A stretch of 64,000 nt of DNA, from contig NZ_CP035490.1 of the NCBI RefSeq assembly GCF_004135205.1, forward strand, positions 6,896,772-6,960,771, written 5' to 3'. This document shows, one piece after another, positions 63,206-64,000 of the stretch. Source of the stretch: Hahella sp. KA22 (GTDB taxonomy: Bacteria; Pseudomonadota; Gammaproteobacteria; Pseudomonadales; Oleiphilaceae). Every line of letters begins with the position of its first letter. The first letter of the stretch is position 1. The notes under the pieces were generated by a model that saw only the letters and a list, made by a program, of their open reading frames with translations, was not told the origin of the DNA and ran no database searches. The position numbers were made by a program, and so were the translations under genes.

Positions 63206-63847
63206 ATGCACTTCGACTACGAAAAAGATCCTCTGGCTATTGAGCAGGAAAGTTTCCGTCAGATTCGTGAGCTGACTGACCTGACCTCACTGACTCAGGA
63301 CGAAGCCCAGGTGGCGATGCGTCTGATCCACAGTTGCGGCGATCCGCAGATCATGACGCAACTGCGCTTTACGTCAGGGGCGGTGGACGCCGGACTCGCC
63401 GCTATTCGCGCTGGCGCGCCGGTGTTATGCGATGTGGAAATGGTCCGTCACGGCCTCACCAAACGCATGTTGGAAACACCCGCCCACTGCTTTTTGAATG
63501 CGCCGGAAACGCCGGATTTGGCCAAGGCTCGTGGCGAAACCCGCTGCATGGCGGCGTTGGAGTTATGGCGTCCTCTGCTGGCGGATAGCGTCGTGCTGAT
63601 CGGCAACGCGCCTACCGCCTTGTTCCGCTTGCTGGAAATGGTGCGCGACGGCGCTCCCAGACCGGCGCTGGTCATCGGCATGCCGGTGGGCTTTGTGGGC
63701 GCGGCGGAATCGAAGGACGCGCTCTGGCGTCACTGCGGCGAACTTGGTTTGCAAGCGATCGTTTTACTGGGTCGACAGGGCGGCAGCGCCCTCACTGCCT
63801 CCGCCTTCAACGCGTTATTGCGCATCAGCCGGGGAATCTATTTCTGA
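63206..63847 (+). CDS. cobH: Precorrin-8X/cobalt-precorrin-8 methylmutase
   Basis: 213 aa CobH/CbiC enzyme that moves the methyl group from C11 to C12 to give (hydrogeno)cobyrinic acid. RLIHSCGDPQIMTQLRF contains the catalytic His; GAPVLCDVEMVRHGLTK, VLIGNAPTALFRLLEM and IGMPVGFVGAAESK are family signatures. It starts 6 nt after cbiX and its TGA overlaps the next ATG. Confidence 0.95.
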   Translation: MHFDYEKDPLAIEQESFRQIRELTDLTSLTQDEAQVAMRLIHSCGDPQIMTQLRFTSGAVDAGLAAIRAGAPVLCDVEMVRHGLTKRMLETPAHCFLNAPETPDLAKARGETRCMAALELWRPLLADSVVLIGNAPTALFRLLEMVRDGAPRPALVIGMPVGFVGAAESKDALWRHCGELGLQAIVLLGRQGGSALTASAFNALLRISRGIYF

Positions 63848-64000
63848 TGCATCAGTCCGCCTTGCACCACCCTTTGGTGCATGTCATCAGCCTGGGAGTG
63901 GGCGAACGCGCGCTGTTAAGCGACCCGGCCCAGGATGCCTTGCGTCGCGCCGATCTAATCATTGGCTCGGAGCGACAGTTGCACACCGTGGCCAGCTACC
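63847..64000 (+). CDS. cbiE: Precorrin-6Y C5,15-methyltransferase CbiE, 5' part
   Basis: The first 51 codons before the window edge: VHVISLGVGERALLSDPAQD and then RRADLIIGSERQL. This is the N-terminus of the CbiE/CobL SAM-dependent methyltransferase, which methylates C5. Whether it is fused to CbiT (as in CobL) cannot be seen. The ATG overlaps the cobH stop (TGATG). Confidence 0.88.
   Translation, partial: MHQSALHHPLVHVISLGVGERALLSDPAQDALRRADLIIGSERQLHTVASY

Noticed and set aside
62225..63211. 328-codon minus-strand frame opposite cbiX
   Set aside because: The Met/Val-rich stretches are the antisense of the histidine tail; cbiX is certain.

Overview
The window reads as one chromosomal stretch of a marine gammaproteobacterium. 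The protein families, the codon use and the overall gene set resemble Hahella or a close oceanospirillalean relative; that naming is inference from memory of such genomes, because no database could be searched. There are about 60 supportable protein genes, one tRNA, one cobalamin riboswitch, one degraded IS630-type element, a remnant of an IS256-type element, and a dispersed palindromic repeat.

Layout. 0-8.2 kb holds housekeeping and accessory genes: cytochrome c5, phosphomannomutase, tRNA-Arg(CCG), an acetyltransferase, and a scar where an insertion-sequence remnant joins two truncated genes. A TetR regulator and a short-chain dehydrogenase follow, with identical palindromic operators. 8.5-22.1 kb is an envelope and general-stress cluster: three BON-domain proteins, an OmpA-type lipoprotein, a lipid hydroxylase and a desaturase, two transglutaminase-like proteins, two Crp/Fnr-type regulators, CsbD, an HflK/HflC pair and a GlsB-like membrane protein. 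A 16-bp palindrome, roughly GGTGCGnTAnCGCACC or TGTACGnnACCGTACA and often followed by GAC, recurs upstream of many of these genes and looks like the operator of an undescribed regulon.

22.2-35.8 kb is signalling: three c-di-GMP enzymes, a degenerate sugar-nucleotide transferase, a recombinase remnant, and a CheB-CheR-PAS / histidine kinase / NarL-type regulator module. The IS630-like element follows. 37-52.3 kb is mixed: periplasmic binding proteins, ankyrin repeats, fructose-bisphosphatase, a YbbA/YbbP-type ABC exporter, a GcvH-like protein lacking the lipoyl lysine, an FG-GAP protein, an alpha-glucosidase divergent from a LacI repressor with palindromic operators, and an astacin-type metalloprotease.

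52.4-64 kb is a cobalamin locus. On the minus strand lies cbiB-cobD-bluB (nucleotide loop assembly). On the plus strand a B12 riboswitch leads into cbtB-cbtA (cobalt uptake), a fused ChlI/ChlD-like AAA+/VWA protein, cobO, cbiA, cbiD, cobK/cbiJ, cbiX with a histidine-rich tail, cobH/cbiC and the start of cbiE at the window edge. CbiX and CbiD point to the cobalt-early (anaerobic-type) corrin pathway, while the ChlID motor protein hints at an additional chelatase function.
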